DNA of 64,000 nt from Leptasterias polaris (GCA_037783415.1 JAZGTN010000022.1:8840001-8904000); one strand, 5' to 3'; positions 1 through 11,140 are shown, numbered from the stretch's first letter. Made by a program: numbers and translations. Notes: generated from the sequence alone by a model not told the origin.

Positions 1-92
1 CCACCCAAAATGTCGGACCACCTGCAACTGGTATACTGCTCATTTCTGCTTTTACAATATTTGCTGTTTTTAAAGCACTATAATTTGGCCCG
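1..92. repeat. Fragment of AATTGGGCC-ended MITE (family C)
   Basis: This fragment carries the family hallmark 'actggtatactgctcatttctgc' core (shorter here) and the AATTTGGCCC end. The same core recurs near 7010, 20501, 22951, 26869, 50084, 51285, 61190 and 62860. The left part of the copy lies outside the window. Confidence 0.55.
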
Positions 93-448
93 GGTGCTTT
101 TGCACATTCTAGATTTTACAACCACACACAAGAAGTAGGCCTACAGTCCCTACACACAATTCCACAGTCCACCATTCGGTAAATATTAATTATTATTGTC
201 ATCAACTTTCAAGAGGAAACACTAGTTAATTTAGAAAACACAATTTGATAATCTTTAATTTCAATTGTTCCACATGAAATGTGCTATCATCTTTTTAACC
301 TTATTACACGCAATTTACCAACGAAAACATGACATAAATAAAGATGACATGATGATGATGATGACTGTATTGTAAAACAGCTGCCGGTGGTAAACACGAC
401 AAAATTTAAACAAGCAAAACCTCGTAATTGTGCCGAATAATTACTTAC
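93..448. other. No gene seen; probable intron of the tentative minus-strand gene
   Basis: This stretch is AT-rich with stops in all frames and a short ATG/ATC triplet run near 347-364. If the exon at 449-533 is real, this is its first intron, since the donor reads into it on the minus strand. Confidence 0.4.
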
Positions 449-533
449 TTTTAAACGGACATGCTGGGTCGCTGACACACACATCAATAACGGACTGAAT
501 ATCAGTAGAAAATAGCTCTAGTCTCCACGACAT
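449..533 (-). CDS. Tentative first coding exon of an unrecognised gene
   Basis: An ATG on the minus strand at 533-531 has an A at -3 and opens a 28-codon frame that begins MSWRLELF and ends DPACPFK. It runs straight into a strong splice donor (A|GTAAGT at 448-443) with phase 1. The residue mix (acidic, hydrophobic, two cysteines) looks coding, but it is short and I do not recognise the protein. Further exons would lie left of the window. The gene would be transcribed in the same direction as ASH1L and start about 10 kb past its end. It could also be chance. Confidence 0.35.
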
Positions 534-649
534 TTTTCAAGCAACTCTTTTTTAAGTTCTTGTGGTTCTATTCTTTGATCGACATTATTCTCACCAGCAC
601 TTCCTGCATCACACGATGAGTTGACTACTGAGCTGCGCGCACTTAACAT
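518..649 (-). other. 43-codon ORF overlapping the tentative start (possible uORF)
   Basis: An ATG at 649-647 opens a 43-codon frame (MLSARSSVV... to ...LEKCRGD) that ends with TAG inside the start of the frame beginning at 533. An upstream ORF overlapping a start codon would reduce initiation there. The alternative is that this is itself the first coding segment of something else, or noise. Confidence 0.25.
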
Positions 650-1502
650 GCACTTTTAGTGTGACATCTCATTGTTATGTTTCTGTTTCTGAAAGGGTAA
701 CCCAATCACGAATTTATACCATTTGCGAACTAATTTCTACAGTATTATTACGAGCCAGCCATGGCAAAAGTACCCAACTGAGAATGAACTTTATCAATAT
801 TTTTTACAGGGGTGTTGTGCAACATTGACGCAATACTTTGCAACATTTATGAGTTATTTAAGTAATTTTACATTCAAATTATCAAACCAATGAGAAATAA
901 ATTATGTTGTTTGCTCTCGATAGTTAATTTAATGACATCAAAAGATACATCACGGCCGACTGGTAAACTTTGTGAAAAATGTTGTCATGTGAGGGCGGTA
1001 GATAAGATTAATGGTCATTCCGAAACTACACAAGCACCAAAACACCTGTTTTTTAATTGAATATTTTTGTTTAAACTGTCCTTTTTGTGAAATTAAATTG
1101 TCTTTATTATTATTTTTCCAGACTGGGGTTTCTCCAACTATTATACCAATCAATGCCTCAATGTTTACCATTGATATTGCTGAGCTCGCGGAAGTTAATT
1201 ACAATAATTAATATCATTAAAATTGTTTTATGCATTTTTGTTCCTTCTGTATTTTTCCGGGCGATTTTTGTTTTGGTTTTCCTTCTAAGTTCAGGAGACA
1301 TCTAACAATGGATTGTACTTTTTCCATTACAAACAACATTTCCAATTGAAAAATTGAGGGCCTGCATTGAGTGATCCCGCAAAAAACATACTGATTTAAA
1401 CACCCAAGATAAATTGTTTTCGTCACGTCAGTTGTGTTAATTTTATATGAGCTATTAAGCCTGCAAGTTACACAAAACAAATTAGTCTGATTTATTTTAA
1501 GT
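650..1502. other. No gene or recognised element
   Basis: This is AT-rich intergenic sequence with only short open frames. If the exon at 449-533 is genuine, its promoter should be in the first few hundred bases here, but I see no clear TATA box or CpG-rich stretch. Confidence 0.4.
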
Positions 1503-1855
1503 ATGGATACTAGATCGCATATTGGTCAAACAGAATTGAACAAACTGGGCATGTTAAGCGTTAATGACCGTGTTACACAATTCAAACTGATGTTTACAAA
1601 ATTGTTCATGACATGGCACCAGACTACCTCTATCAAAAATTCAGGAAGGTTTCAGATATGCACAATTATTCAACAAGGGGTAGTTCCACCAGTTTTATGC
1701 TTCCAAGAATAAAGGGGACAAAGTGCAATACATTATTTTTTTATACTGGAGTTCATGAATGGAATCCACTTCCAATAGCATCAAATGTTCCAATAATCCG
1801 GTTATCAATTTAAAAGGACAGTGAAACAACATCTCTCCTCTCAATTTAATTTGTA
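1503..1855 (+). mobile_element. Decayed C-terminal end of a non-LTR retrotransposon ORF2
   Basis: Three plus-strand frames together resemble the C-terminal tail of jockey/CR1-type reverse transcriptase proteins: a 'GMLSVNDRVTQFKL' block, then 'MAPDYLYQKFRKV', 'STRGSSTSFMLP', 'EWNPLPIAS' and a final 'KRTVKQHLSSQFNL' before TAA at about 1855. Frame changes near 1600 and 1790 break the frame, so the copy is dead. Family membership is from memory of the typical order (work-site block, 'aPxYL', 'RSS', 'WNxLP', 'K..L...'). No catalytic reverse transcriptase motifs lie upstream, so it is a 5'-truncated fragment, as is usual for LINEs. Confidence 0.6.
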
Positions 1856-2600
1856 ACAGTTTTGTACATTTTTTATTTCAATTGTTCGCCTTTTCCTGTT
1901 CAAAGTTTGTTTTTGTTTTTTATTTTATTGTTTGTCTTCGTGTTTTTTTAAGGACCCCGATGGAAATAAGCCGTTTTTTAATCAGCTTTTTGGGCTATTC
2001 TAGGCTTTTAATCAGTTTCATTGATTTTAATGCCAAATAAACAAATTAAAAGTATAATAATGGTACGGAAATTCCTCAGTTTACAAACTTTTGTTAACAC
2101 CGATTTTATGGAGTTATTATAGTAGTCATCCGAGCTGTTTTTCGAAAGGAAAAGTCGAGAGTTGAACTATAGGCCAAATTGTCCATTAGTTTATTAATCG
2201 AAATGTTAAATTTCAAACGGAAATAGGCCAACCGCCGTTTGTGATGGTGTGGGGAAATATGGAATTAGACACCGATCTGAGGCTTCATAACACAAATATT
2301 TCTTTGCAATTGTTTACTTTTCAAATCACTGTCAGACCATCACAATTAATAATATAACCGTTGATTTTGCTCCCCTTTTTATATCGTATAAAAAAGTTGT
2401 TAAGTTGCCTGCAATATTGACGGCAATTTTGCCGATGTTGATTTGTTCGCCGTTAATGATCTCAAATAATTAAGTTTTGTCAAAACTAGGCCTAATGTTC
2501 ATGTTTCTTTAATTTATTTAACAGAATGATAATCTTCTATAAAATTATTGTTTTTTGAATTAGAATATTGTTGTGAATGGCGCTATGGGGGTTAGGCCTA
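1856..2600. other. No gene seen
   Basis: This is T- and A-rich sequence with stops in all frames. The first part may be the 3' UTR of the retrotransposon remnant. It ends at the GCCTA flank of the next element. Confidence 0.4.
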
Positions 2601-3316
2601 CAGGCGCGGATCCAGGGGGTGGGGGGGGGGGGGGGGGGGGCAGGGGGAACGTGCCCCCCGGGTAAAAAAAAACCAACAACACAAAACACAAAAAACCCAA
2701 AAAACTTTCTGCCTGCTTAAAAATTAGCCTCAAGTGTGTGTGGTGTCTTTTCCCCCAGCGGCAGGATGGATTTCTTTTTCATCCTATGCCTATCAAATTT
2801 GTTTCTTTCTGCCAAAATGGATCTTTCATAATATGTCACTTGTAATTGCTTAGATTTGCACGATAACATAAGCGTTTGAAACCTGACATGCCAATTTGTC
2901 CTGGATAAAGTATATTTCATGTCGTTCTGGCATTCAAGTGTAAAGACTACACTAAGCTTGAACTATATTTTTTGAATGAATATGCATGAAACCAGATATT
3001 GCAGCGACCAGATCCAACCAGGGCTTCGCCCCTGAATCCCCACCATCGAGGTTACAGAAATTTTCCCAGTAAATTTAGAAGATTTATATGGATCTGATTT
3101 CCAATAAGAGTGTGTCTATTTCTCTGTTTTAGGCACTTGGAGGCTTGATTTTTCACCCCACAGAACGCCAAAGGCTCAGAGCTTCAGGGGGAGAACACCC
3201 ACCGGGGCTTCGCCCCTGGACCCCACCCATTATTTTTGGTTTAGCCTACCCTCTAATACAAAATCCTGGTTGCGCCGTTGTGCCCCCCGGTTTAAAAAAT
3301 ACTGGATCCGCCCCTG
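2601..3316. mobile_element. Non-autonomous DNA element, 716 bp, with inverted ends and GCCTA duplication
   Basis: The left end CAGGCGCGGATCCAG is the imperfect inverse of the right end CTGGATCCGCCCCTG. GCCTA is present immediately outside both ends (2596-2600 and 3317-3321), which fits a 5-bp target-site duplication. Inside are a long G tract and two GGGCTTCGCCCCTG-like segments (about 3020 and 3200). No transposase frame is present. The superfamily cannot be assigned from the ends alone. Confidence 0.55.
2617..2641 (+). repeat. Poly-G tract
   Basis: This is a long, nearly pure run of G within the DNA element. It is likely length-variable and error-prone in sequencing. Confidence 0.9.
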
Positions 3317-3796
3317 GCCTATAGCAGCATTCAAGGAATATTACCAGAGACGTCTTCGTCAAGAGGAGTGGGTCGCACGTGACCGCTGAAGCCTGGGCGC
3401 GCGTTGAAGGGAACTCAAAGGAGAGACACAGCACACAGGATGGTTTCAGGAATACGACTTGCATCGTGCTAGTGCGCGCCCCGGTCACGCCTGACTGGTT
3501 TATTCTTACTCTTTCATGTTGCGTAATCGCACATTACTACAATATCATTGATGGCATCTCAAAAATTTACAATAATATTTGTGAAAAACGACTGACTTAA
3601 ATGTGCGGTTACTCATTAAAACTATGTGTCTTTATTTCCATTGTTTTTTCCCCTTTCAGCCCCTTTCAATATAAATTGTGAACGCTGATTTTTGTCACAT
3701 TCTAGTCATTATCTCCAGTTTCAAGTGACGAAAAACGTAGGCCTATGCAAGAAACACAAGAAAAGTTGTGTTGAAAGATTGTGACTATTTTAACTC
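3317..3796. other. GC-richer patch, no gene supported
   Basis: The part from about 3350 to 3490 is rich in CpG (for example GGGCGCGCGTTG and GTGCGCGCCCCGG), unlike its surroundings. That could mark a promoter or first exon, but no frame with good splice signals could be tied to it. Confidence 0.3.
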
Positions 3797-3970
3797 ATCA
3801 AAGCTACCAAAATTTGCATCTCGCAATCAGGGAGATTTTGTTCAACAATTAAATCGGGAAGGTTTAGTTTCCATAATCAGAGAGATTTTCAAATGTGTCC
3901 GCATCAGAACACGGACAGGTTGCTTTGCTTTCAGAAAACTTTCTGCAGAATCAGAAGAGTTGCAATATTG
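3797..3970. repeat. MITE family B copy (diverged)
   Basis: This is homologous to the better copy at 19744-19941. It shares 'gcatctcgcaatcaggga', 'ttccataatcag' and 'catcagaaca' in the same order. Its terminal repeats are degraded. Confidence 0.6.
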
Positions 3971-5212
3971 ACACATAATAGGGCCCACTTGCAATAAACT
4001 TTCTCGACAATAACTTGTTTTTATGAGCTGAGGTCTATGTATTCAAATAAATAAAACATTGTCCGAGAGTTTTTGTGTACTGTCAAGTTGTGGAGAAAAC
4101 TTTGTTGAGTTTTACGCTGTAAGACCACGGAGGAAGGAACCCTTCCACAATGGTAAGACCTAGCCCTGGTAGGAAGTCAGTTCTCCGAGTGCGGAGACTG
4201 ACGCCCTAAGGGATTAGCGTTCCGTGTACATATAGCCGCTGCCTCAAAATACCTTTGCTTAAATCTTCTGGTATTTTTTAGCATCCAAGTTCAAGCTTGA
4301 AATACAAAAGTGCTTTGATGTAATTTTGAAGGGAATTGTTTATAAGGATTTAATAGAAGCGAATACACAAGCAATTTAAAGCTGTAGAACATTCTTCAAT
4401 AACGGGAAACACCCCCCTCCCGACCAACCCTGACCCTTTCGAGATTTAAGCCAACTGACACAAAAAGGTGGTCACTTTCCCCTAGTAACCTGTGATAAGG
4501 TGCATACTTTCTAAGCAATGATAACTCTGTTTGTAGAAGAAGCATACTACCAGCCAATATTTGGGACTGTATATGTTTTCTTGTACTTCTTGTATTTTGT
4601 TTGCATTCTTCAAAGCGGGAAAACATATTTAGGACAGGGTCCAAGATTCAAAGACAATCAAATACCCCGCCCATCAAATGCAATGCAACTTGACACTTGT
4701 CTTCTAATGAAGAGTACAACTTGAAATATTTAATGAAGTCAATCAAATAATGAGGTGGTTTTGGAGTCAACAAGGTACTGGGTCTGCCAATGTGCTAGGC
4801 ATGTCATTACATCGATCAAACTTTAGTACTTCATTGACAAAACTCAAAAATCACTTCTCTTTGAACATGATCATTTTTAATACGCCAGTTTTTTTAATTA
4901 GCATAAACCCACAAAAATTAATGATGATAGAAGAAATTGTGCCACAAATTAATCAAATTTAATTGAGGCTCAGAGCAGTGTGTGCTGAGATATCACAGCA
5001 AAAGAATAAATTGTGAATACTAAGTTAGAAGTAAAACAATGGATTTATGCAGAACAGAGAGTTGTAGCTATATGTTTTATGATTTAATATAAAAATAGTT
5101 CGGAATTTTAACTGGTGCCCTTGCTTAGCAACTGCTGGTGCATTTACATGTATATTGCTTAAAACAACAATGCCTAAAAACACTGTACACAAAATGCTGT
5201 AATTATGATTAC
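3971..5212. other. No gene seen
   Basis: This is intergenic sequence. Around 4168-4193 there is a compact hairpin (arms GTCAGTTCTCCG and CGGAGACTGAC around AGTG). Open frames on both strands near 4396-4724 are short and lack splice or homology support. Confidence 0.4.
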
Positions 5213-5546
5213 AGACCTTTATTGAGATACCATCAACCTTGCCACGATCCCCGACTACGATAGTAGTAATGAATACTGATTAGCATAATACAAAATGGGG
5301 TGTCAGACTATTTTGACACGCCAGCCTCATTTCGGATACGCTGATGGGAAAAATGGTGGCTATTTACCCAATATACTTTTATTATGCTGCTGTCATCTTG
5401 GTCATGCTCCCAGTATCCAGTAACAGCAACGGATGCAAATATTAATTGTACAAAAAGAAACCAGACTATTTTCCTTCCAGCCTCGGTTTGGTTACATTGA
5501 GTTGAATGGGAGAAAAATCAAGATGGCCGCACCATGATAAAGGTCT
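5213..5546. mobile_element. MITE-like element, AGACCTTTAT inverted ends
   Basis: The element opens with AGACCTTTAT and closes with ATAAAGGTCT, a perfect 10-bp inverted pair about 330 bp apart. The right-hand block ('ggtttggttacattga' to 'atcaagatggccgc') recurs at about 24120-24170 and, reversed, at about 11460-11515 and near 35100. This shows it is dispersed. Confidence 0.55.
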
Positions 5547-5770
5547 ATTCACCTGACTATATCACAAAATATTGGTTGTGCCATTTTGGAAGTCAGATTC
5601 CCTGTGTGTTAGTTACTGTGCAGTGTGTGTTACTGTGCAGTGTGCTTTTTCATGTATTTTGACTTCCAAAATGGCAGACAGTGGGCAGACAGTTGCCCCA
5701 TGTGACGTCAGTGCAAGATACAATGATGAGGGTGGACTGCAATGTGCCATCTCAGATTCTGCTTCATTAT

Positions 5771-5829
5771 AGGTGGAGGTGGGGGTGGGGGTGGGGGGGG
5801 GGGGAGGGGGAGGGGGAGGGGGGAGGGGT
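5771..5829 (+). repeat. G-rich simple repeat
   Basis: Runs of G are broken by single T or A. On the plus strand this could fold as a G-quadruplex. It creates artificial glycine-rich and proline-rich open frames on the two strands. Confidence 0.9.
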
Positions 5830-6637
5830 TTGCTGGGAAGGGTGGCGGGCTCACATCCCAATTAAAGATCCATAGAGAAGCATTACACAAAGTAAACAAA
5901 TACCAACCAATCCAAAACAAAAACATTACCCTCTCCATTTACTCCAAACAAATTGCACCATACACAAGGCTTCCTTCACAGCGATACCTCAAATCAATCT
6001 ATAAAGGGTGGATTTTAAAAGAATTTTCCTCAACTCGGTGGGAAATTTCATCAATTTTACATCATTAAATATGGGTACTCCTTCACTTTATGCTATGGGA
6101 ATAGCTTTTTAAAAATACAATCAGTTTATCCATGATTTTGTTAAAATATAAAAACTTTGGTGAACAGGACCCTTGGATAGTTCAATGGATTTCTGAATAA
6201 TTTAAACTTTAAAAAGGTTTATTGTACAAAACGAACAAATAACAAACAGATAAACAATCAGACCAACAAAGAATCACATACACCCATCCTGACAAAAAAC
6301 AAACAAACTTGTTGCCAACACGACACATATAAATTTATGTTCTCATGACAAACAAAATTACAATATTTGTTCCCCTTTGGTCTATCACAAATACCCATAA
6401 TGCATCAGGAATCTGGGTGTATGCAAATTAAAAAGTCATGTGCAAAAGTTCTAACATGACTGATGCCATGCTATGAGCCTCAAAGTTCAACAACCCAAGC
6501 AACAACCAAATTAAGATATGATATGGGGTACAGTAACATACCAAATAAGTTGTGCCTCAACTTAGGCCCTTCTCAAAACCATGGCTCTGGCTTACATTTA
6601 ATTGGTTTTTTTGAAAGTGTGTGCTTTCGGTGTACAG
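5830..6637. other. No gene seen
   Basis: This is AT-rich sequence with an AAC/AAAC-rich stretch at about 6225-6310. If the exon at 6638-6743 is real, this is its upstream intron. Confidence 0.35.
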
Positions 6638-6743
6638 GTCTTCAGAAAGAAGCCCAGCGCCCAAGCCAGAGCAAAAGCCAGAGCCTAAGCCAAAGCCCAA
6701 GCCAGAACCCAAGGTGAAGCAGTGGTTTCGAGAAGGACCATAA
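6638..6743 (+). CDS. Tentative last coding exon of an unrecognised plus-strand gene
   Basis: After a T-rich stretch and a TGTACAG acceptor, a frame in phase 1 reads SSERSPAPKPEQ, then alternating K/P/E residues, and ends KVKQWFREGP before TAA. The sharp change from a charged, low-complexity linker to a compact aromatic tail directly before a stop looks like a natural C terminus. Against it: it is only 35 codons, no upstream exon could be found, and another frame is also open. If real, the gene converges on ASH1L. Confidence 0.25.
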
Positions 6744-7009
6744 TTACTAGAGCTTGATTAAAGCTTCAAATGAGACCAAATGTATTGACACATAAATATT
6801 TTCATATAACTTATAAATAATAATTTGGGTTTATACTTGTTCTGAGATATTTAGAAAAGTAATACTTTGCTGAAAACAAATAACAATACACTGAGAACTG
6901 ATGTAGAAATGCAGGTAAAAACACAGACTTACGAAAAACATTTGTTGCTAATTTCTTTCTTCTTCTAGTTGACAAATTTTGTGCACAGCAGAGTGTTGTA
7001 TTTAGGTCT

Positions 7010-7185
7010 CGGTAAATGGGCTCCTGTTCAGCAGAAATTACAGCTTGGCTAAGCAAAATATGAGTTGGATACCAGTCGCAACAATGTATATTCTACAGCA
7101 TTTTGGCTGGTTACCAATTTCTGCTAAGCAATTTTAGTTCTGTGCTTAGCATTCTTTGGGTGCTTGATGGCTTTATGCAGTTGGA
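7010..7185. repeat. MITE family C copy, reversed
   Basis: It shares 'ttggctggttacca', 'ttctgctaagcaa' and 'ctgtgcttagca' with other family C members, in inverse orientation to the copies at 20501 and 26869. The ends are eroded. Confidence 0.55.
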
Positions 7186-7245
7186 GACCTATTTAAAATC
7201 TAGATCCATCCAATGCTTGTTTAACATCTTGTTAGTGATAAGTAA

Positions 7246-7658
7246 GTCTTGGTACAAGACATTGGTGTTCCTGTCACTCGACTAACACAACTTTCCCATC
7301 AGCACACTATGTGTACAGGAACCATCAGACGATGGACCCTTCCCACTGACATCACATGTCTAGAGCAAAACGGGAGGGCTGCCATTTTGGATTACTATGC
7401 ACATGTACGACACGCTGTGTTTCTTAGCACATGTTCGTGCAATACATGATGCACTTGACATTTGCGGGCAAGTACTCCAGCATGGGGAGCGATAAAATAG
7501 TGACGTCATCTGCGATGGGTCTATAGCATATGCTAGTACAAAAACCTAACTTATGCCATCACACTTCCAGCGAACGCCCTCTATCGGTGGAATTGTTGCA
7601 GTGAGAATGTAGTATTGAGTGCATGGTTTCTTTCCATGAACTTCTCTTATACCAAGAC
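7246..7658. mobile_element. MITE-like element with GTCTTGGTACAAG inverted ends
   Basis: The left end GTCTTGGTACAAG matches the inverse of the right end CTTATACCAAGAC at 12 of 13 positions, about 410 bp apart. An internal pair (GACGATGGACCC and GATGGGTC with adjacent TGACATCAC/GTGACGTCA) suggests a second, nested inverted structure. Confidence 0.5.
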
Positions 7659-7671
7659 GAGTGATAAACTG

Positions 7672-7920
7672 GGTCCAATTTCATGGCTCTGCTTACCGTA
7701 AGCAAAGAATCGGCGCTTACGGAAGCAGGGAATTCCGCGCTTACGTCAAGCGTATTTCACGGGTTAGCAGGGAATTTTTGCTTGTGCATGTGCGTACTCC
7801 ACATGACTAGGCATTCTTCTCTTACACAGCTAGCGCAGAAATTCGCCGCTTGTTCTGTAAGTGAAGAATGGTGATCGCAAGCCCAGAATTCACCGGTAAG
7901 CAGAGCCATGAAATTGGGCC
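7672..7920. mobile_element. MITE, CCAATTTCATGGCTCTGC inverted ends (CWG-type)
   Basis: The ends GGTCCAATTTCATGGCTC and GAGCCATGAAATTGGGCC are nearly perfect inverses, and the match continues into GCTTACCG/CGGTAAGC. CTG precedes the left end and TTG follows the right, which fits a decayed 3-bp target duplication. The terminal GGNCCAATTTCA is shared with family C. Confidence 0.65.
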
Positions 7921-9713
7921 TTGATCCTACACTCAAATGAGAACCTCTCAGGAAATTTTACTGGCCCTCTGCTTTTTAAAGACATTGTAAAATAAATTTA
8001 GGTAAACAAATACATATCTTGAAATGTTTCACATGTTCCAACAGTGGCTGCATGTGGTAAACAAAACTGAAAGTAATAAACAAAAAGCTATTACTGAAGC
8101 TGACTTTTATAAAAACTAATTTTTTCACAGACAGCTTGTTAAAAACAGAAAATGCATTCAGCAACTTTGTTTTATAAGTAATACACATGATACACAGACA
8201 GTGCTGTGCCAGAAGAAAGGCTAACAAACCCTGTTCAGTGAATACACGGCTTCATATAATATGCAAATCTAAGATTAAACATTCATTTCCTTATTTCAGA
8301 TGGAACTTCCCATGAATTCCTTGTGCAATTAATTTTTTAAAAAAATCTTAAAAAGGGGCACAGATAAATCAAAGTGAATGATGAAATGTTGAAAATAATA
8401 CCATAAAAAACATTGAAATCAAATCTTGCTATTAACATGCCAGTTTACATACATGATGTCTACAGAATACAGCCATTAAATGACACAATAAGATAAGTCA
8501 CACAAATTCTAGTTCACATTTCTTTAAATGGTATCTTAAATTGTACAGTCTGGCGGTTTTTAACCATAAACACTTAGGATATATACACGATTATGCAATC
8601 ATCACTACTTATTAGTAATTCTTTTGTTGTCTATTTTATAACATTATTTACATCTCTAATTTCGTTTTTAAGTAGATTCCACACAGGTGAATTTATTCCT
8701 GACACCAAATGTAAGAGACATTCCAGTTTGTGCATTTATTTACTTATTCATTTCTTTTCGTGTTACTCTATAATCCAATTATGAGTAACACAAACCTTTA
8801 CAAACTATACATTTACATCTTTGGTTACAGTGCGGCTTCACCAGACCTTTTTATAACACTATTGCATAGACAACACATGTAGCCCCTGTCAAGTTTCTGG
8901 TTACCGTTGACCCAACAAAACCCTAAAAGAACCCATCCCCCCTCACCCTCCCACCAAACTAATCTGTTGCAGTGACGCTGTGAGGACCAGCAACAATTAT
9001 ATTAAACACTACAGCCCATAGGTGTGTATTGAGACAGTCGCGACGCATGTACATACACAGGGTACCAGCCTAGACTACACATTGGGTTGTGCTAACACAT
9101 GACCAACCATGTGACAACCGGTCCCTTCATGTCACAACTCTCTCAATACATTGCTCTCCTACAGCTCATTAGGGGCCTCATATCCAATAACCAACAGCTA
9201 CCTTGGCGTTCCATTCCTAGCTATATCAGTTAACAGTTGACACTTAGTGTTCTCAACACAGTTGACAATCATAAAACAAAGTGCAGTCATTGATTCAAAA
9301 TTCATCCATGGTCCCTGTGGTGTTCCCCCCCTCCCCCAGCATGACTTGGAAATCATCCTTGATGTACTTATTACAATCAATTTAAAAAATAATGTAAGAA
9401 ATTTATTTGGCATTTCCAACAAACCGCACTCAAAATTTTGTTTGAGCGAAACCAATCAGAGCAACACATGTGCCAAGGTTTTTCTTTATCCTAGATTCCC
9501 CCACGACTCAACAATGACTCAAATGCACAATGAAACTCAAAACTCAAGGTGTCAAACTCAGACTGAAATACTCACATGCCTGTTTTAAACACATCTCAAG
9601 GTACATCCTACTCACAAAAATCCAATTATCATAAAACGTACACCTTAAACATGATAAGAAAACAACACAGTAAAAATAGGAAACAGTGGTCCTCTCTGAA
9701 GTTATTGTTTCAG
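7921..9713. other. No gene seen between MITEs
   Basis: This is AT-rich intergenic sequence with stops throughout. A short divergent pair of open frames at about 9198-9588 lacks splice sites or recognisable residues. Confidence 0.4.
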
Positions 9714-9859
9714 GGGTCGATTTCACAAAGCACTAAGATTCACTTTAAGATGAGTTGTCAGTATTACCATAGTGATTTGTATTGTGACATCACTGTTTGC
9801 CAAGCAACTGCGATGGATTTGCAGTTACGATCAATCTTAACTCTTTGTGAAATCGAGCC
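9714..9859. mobile_element. MITE family D with CAG target duplication
   Basis: The ends GGGTCGATTTCACAAAG and CTTTGTGAAATCGAGCC are inverses with one mismatch. CAG flanks both sides (9711-9713 and 9860-9862). A 3-bp CWG duplication is characteristic of PIF/Harbinger-type insertions. Related copies are at 28514 and 31767. Confidence 0.75.
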
Positions 9860-10341
9860 CAGAACTTCTTCAATATTAAAATAAAACCTTGTCTTTGAGC
9901 TTTCTAACTTGTACTCAGGCATGACTTAAGAACAGATACACATAACTTTGACTCTGTTACCACGGTGTGAGCCCTCAGATACCACTCTACATACTAAGGT
10001 AATCTAGTGGACTTCTTGCAATACCCAAGCATTAATGCTTGCCTTATCTAATAGTCTGTACCACCTGATGTAAACATGAAAAGGACCATTCTTGATCTGG
10101 CAACAACAGAACCATGCATCAGGGTATACCTCCCAAGTTTGATTGAGAATCTAGAACCAAGTACTACAGCCAGATACTAACATTCATCTCCAAGTCAGGT
10201 CCCCGTCAAGGAAAAAATGATTAACGCTGATCCTCCTTGTGCAATAATCAGATCTTCTCACTTTCTAAAGTGGACTCATCTCCAGGTACTATCAGTTGCT
10301 GCCCATCTCGATTTATCTTGTATTACCTTGTTCTTGATGGT
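9860..10341. other. No gene seen
   Basis: This is intergenic sequence downstream of the ASH1L 3' end, with no element recognised. Confidence 0.4.
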
Positions 10342-10815
10342 CATCTCTTTGTGCAAGAACTGACATTCGTATCTTAGTACCAGGAACTGATGTTCATCTC
10401 GGAGTACCAGGAACTGAAATCATCTTTAGAACCAGGAACTGACAGTCATATCTTAATACCAGGAACTGACATTCCTCTTTTAGTACAAGGAACTGACATT
10501 CATACCTTGGAACCAGGAACTGAAATCATTCCTCATTACCAAGAATTGACATATCTTGGAACCAGGAATTGCTCTTCATTTTCTATTAACAGGAACTTCT
10601 GTTTATCTTCAAGAACCAGAAACTGATACTCATATCTAATTACCAGAAACTGGTGCTTATCCATTACAGGAACTGATGCCCATCTCCAAGAACCAAGAAC
10701 TTGGAACTCTTATTACAGGAACTGATGCCCATCTTTTATTACAGGAAGCAATGCTTATCTCCAAGAACCAGGAACTGATGCTCATCTCCAAGAGCCTCGA
10801 ACTGATATTCAAATC
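10342..10815. repeat. Degenerate tandem repeat, about 30-bp unit (ACCAGGAACTGA...)
   Basis: About fifteen imperfect copies of 'accaggaactgatgctcatc' spaced by roughly 22-35 bp run across the segment. Copies differ a lot, so the array is old. It lies 400-880 bp past the ASH1L stop codon and would be in the 3' UTR only if the first polyadenylation signal is bypassed. Confidence 0.75.
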
Positions 10816-11134
10816 CTTTTGTCAGGTAGTGAAATCTGCCTCTTTGCATCTTGTATCTTCTAGTGTTTGTTACAGATGATGATCTCTTTGTCCTCGATAC
10901 TGGATCTCTTCCCCCTGATCCCAATTTTTCTTTCGCCTGGTGCCTAGACCCGCCGCCTTCTAACACATTACCAAAGCCTTTCACCTACCACTGGGTGCTG
11001 ATGACCATCTCTTCTTCTGTTTATGATTTTCTGGTATGTACCCACATATTTTCTAGGAGATGTACACCACCTTATCTCATTGAGCAAATCATCTATGATC
11101 CTTTCTGAGTTACAACATAACCTAAAATTGACAT

Positions 11135-11140
11135 TTTATT
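11135..11140 (-). promoter_or_regulatory. Candidate ASH1L polyadenylation signal AATAAA
   Basis: A canonical AATAAA on the minus strand lies 78 nt after the stop codon of the last ASH1L exon. It would give a very short 3' UTR. Another AATAAA lies near 10739, inside the degenerate repeat. Confidence 0.45.

Noticed and set aside
3322..3385. Coding-like stretch AAFKEYYQRRLRQEEW after the 716-bp element
   Set aside because: It is only about 21 codons, has a stop directly after, no good donor, and begins at a transposon edge.
5613..6068. Glycine-rich and proline-rich frames on both strands
   Set aside because: They are products of the G-rich simple repeat at 5771-5829.
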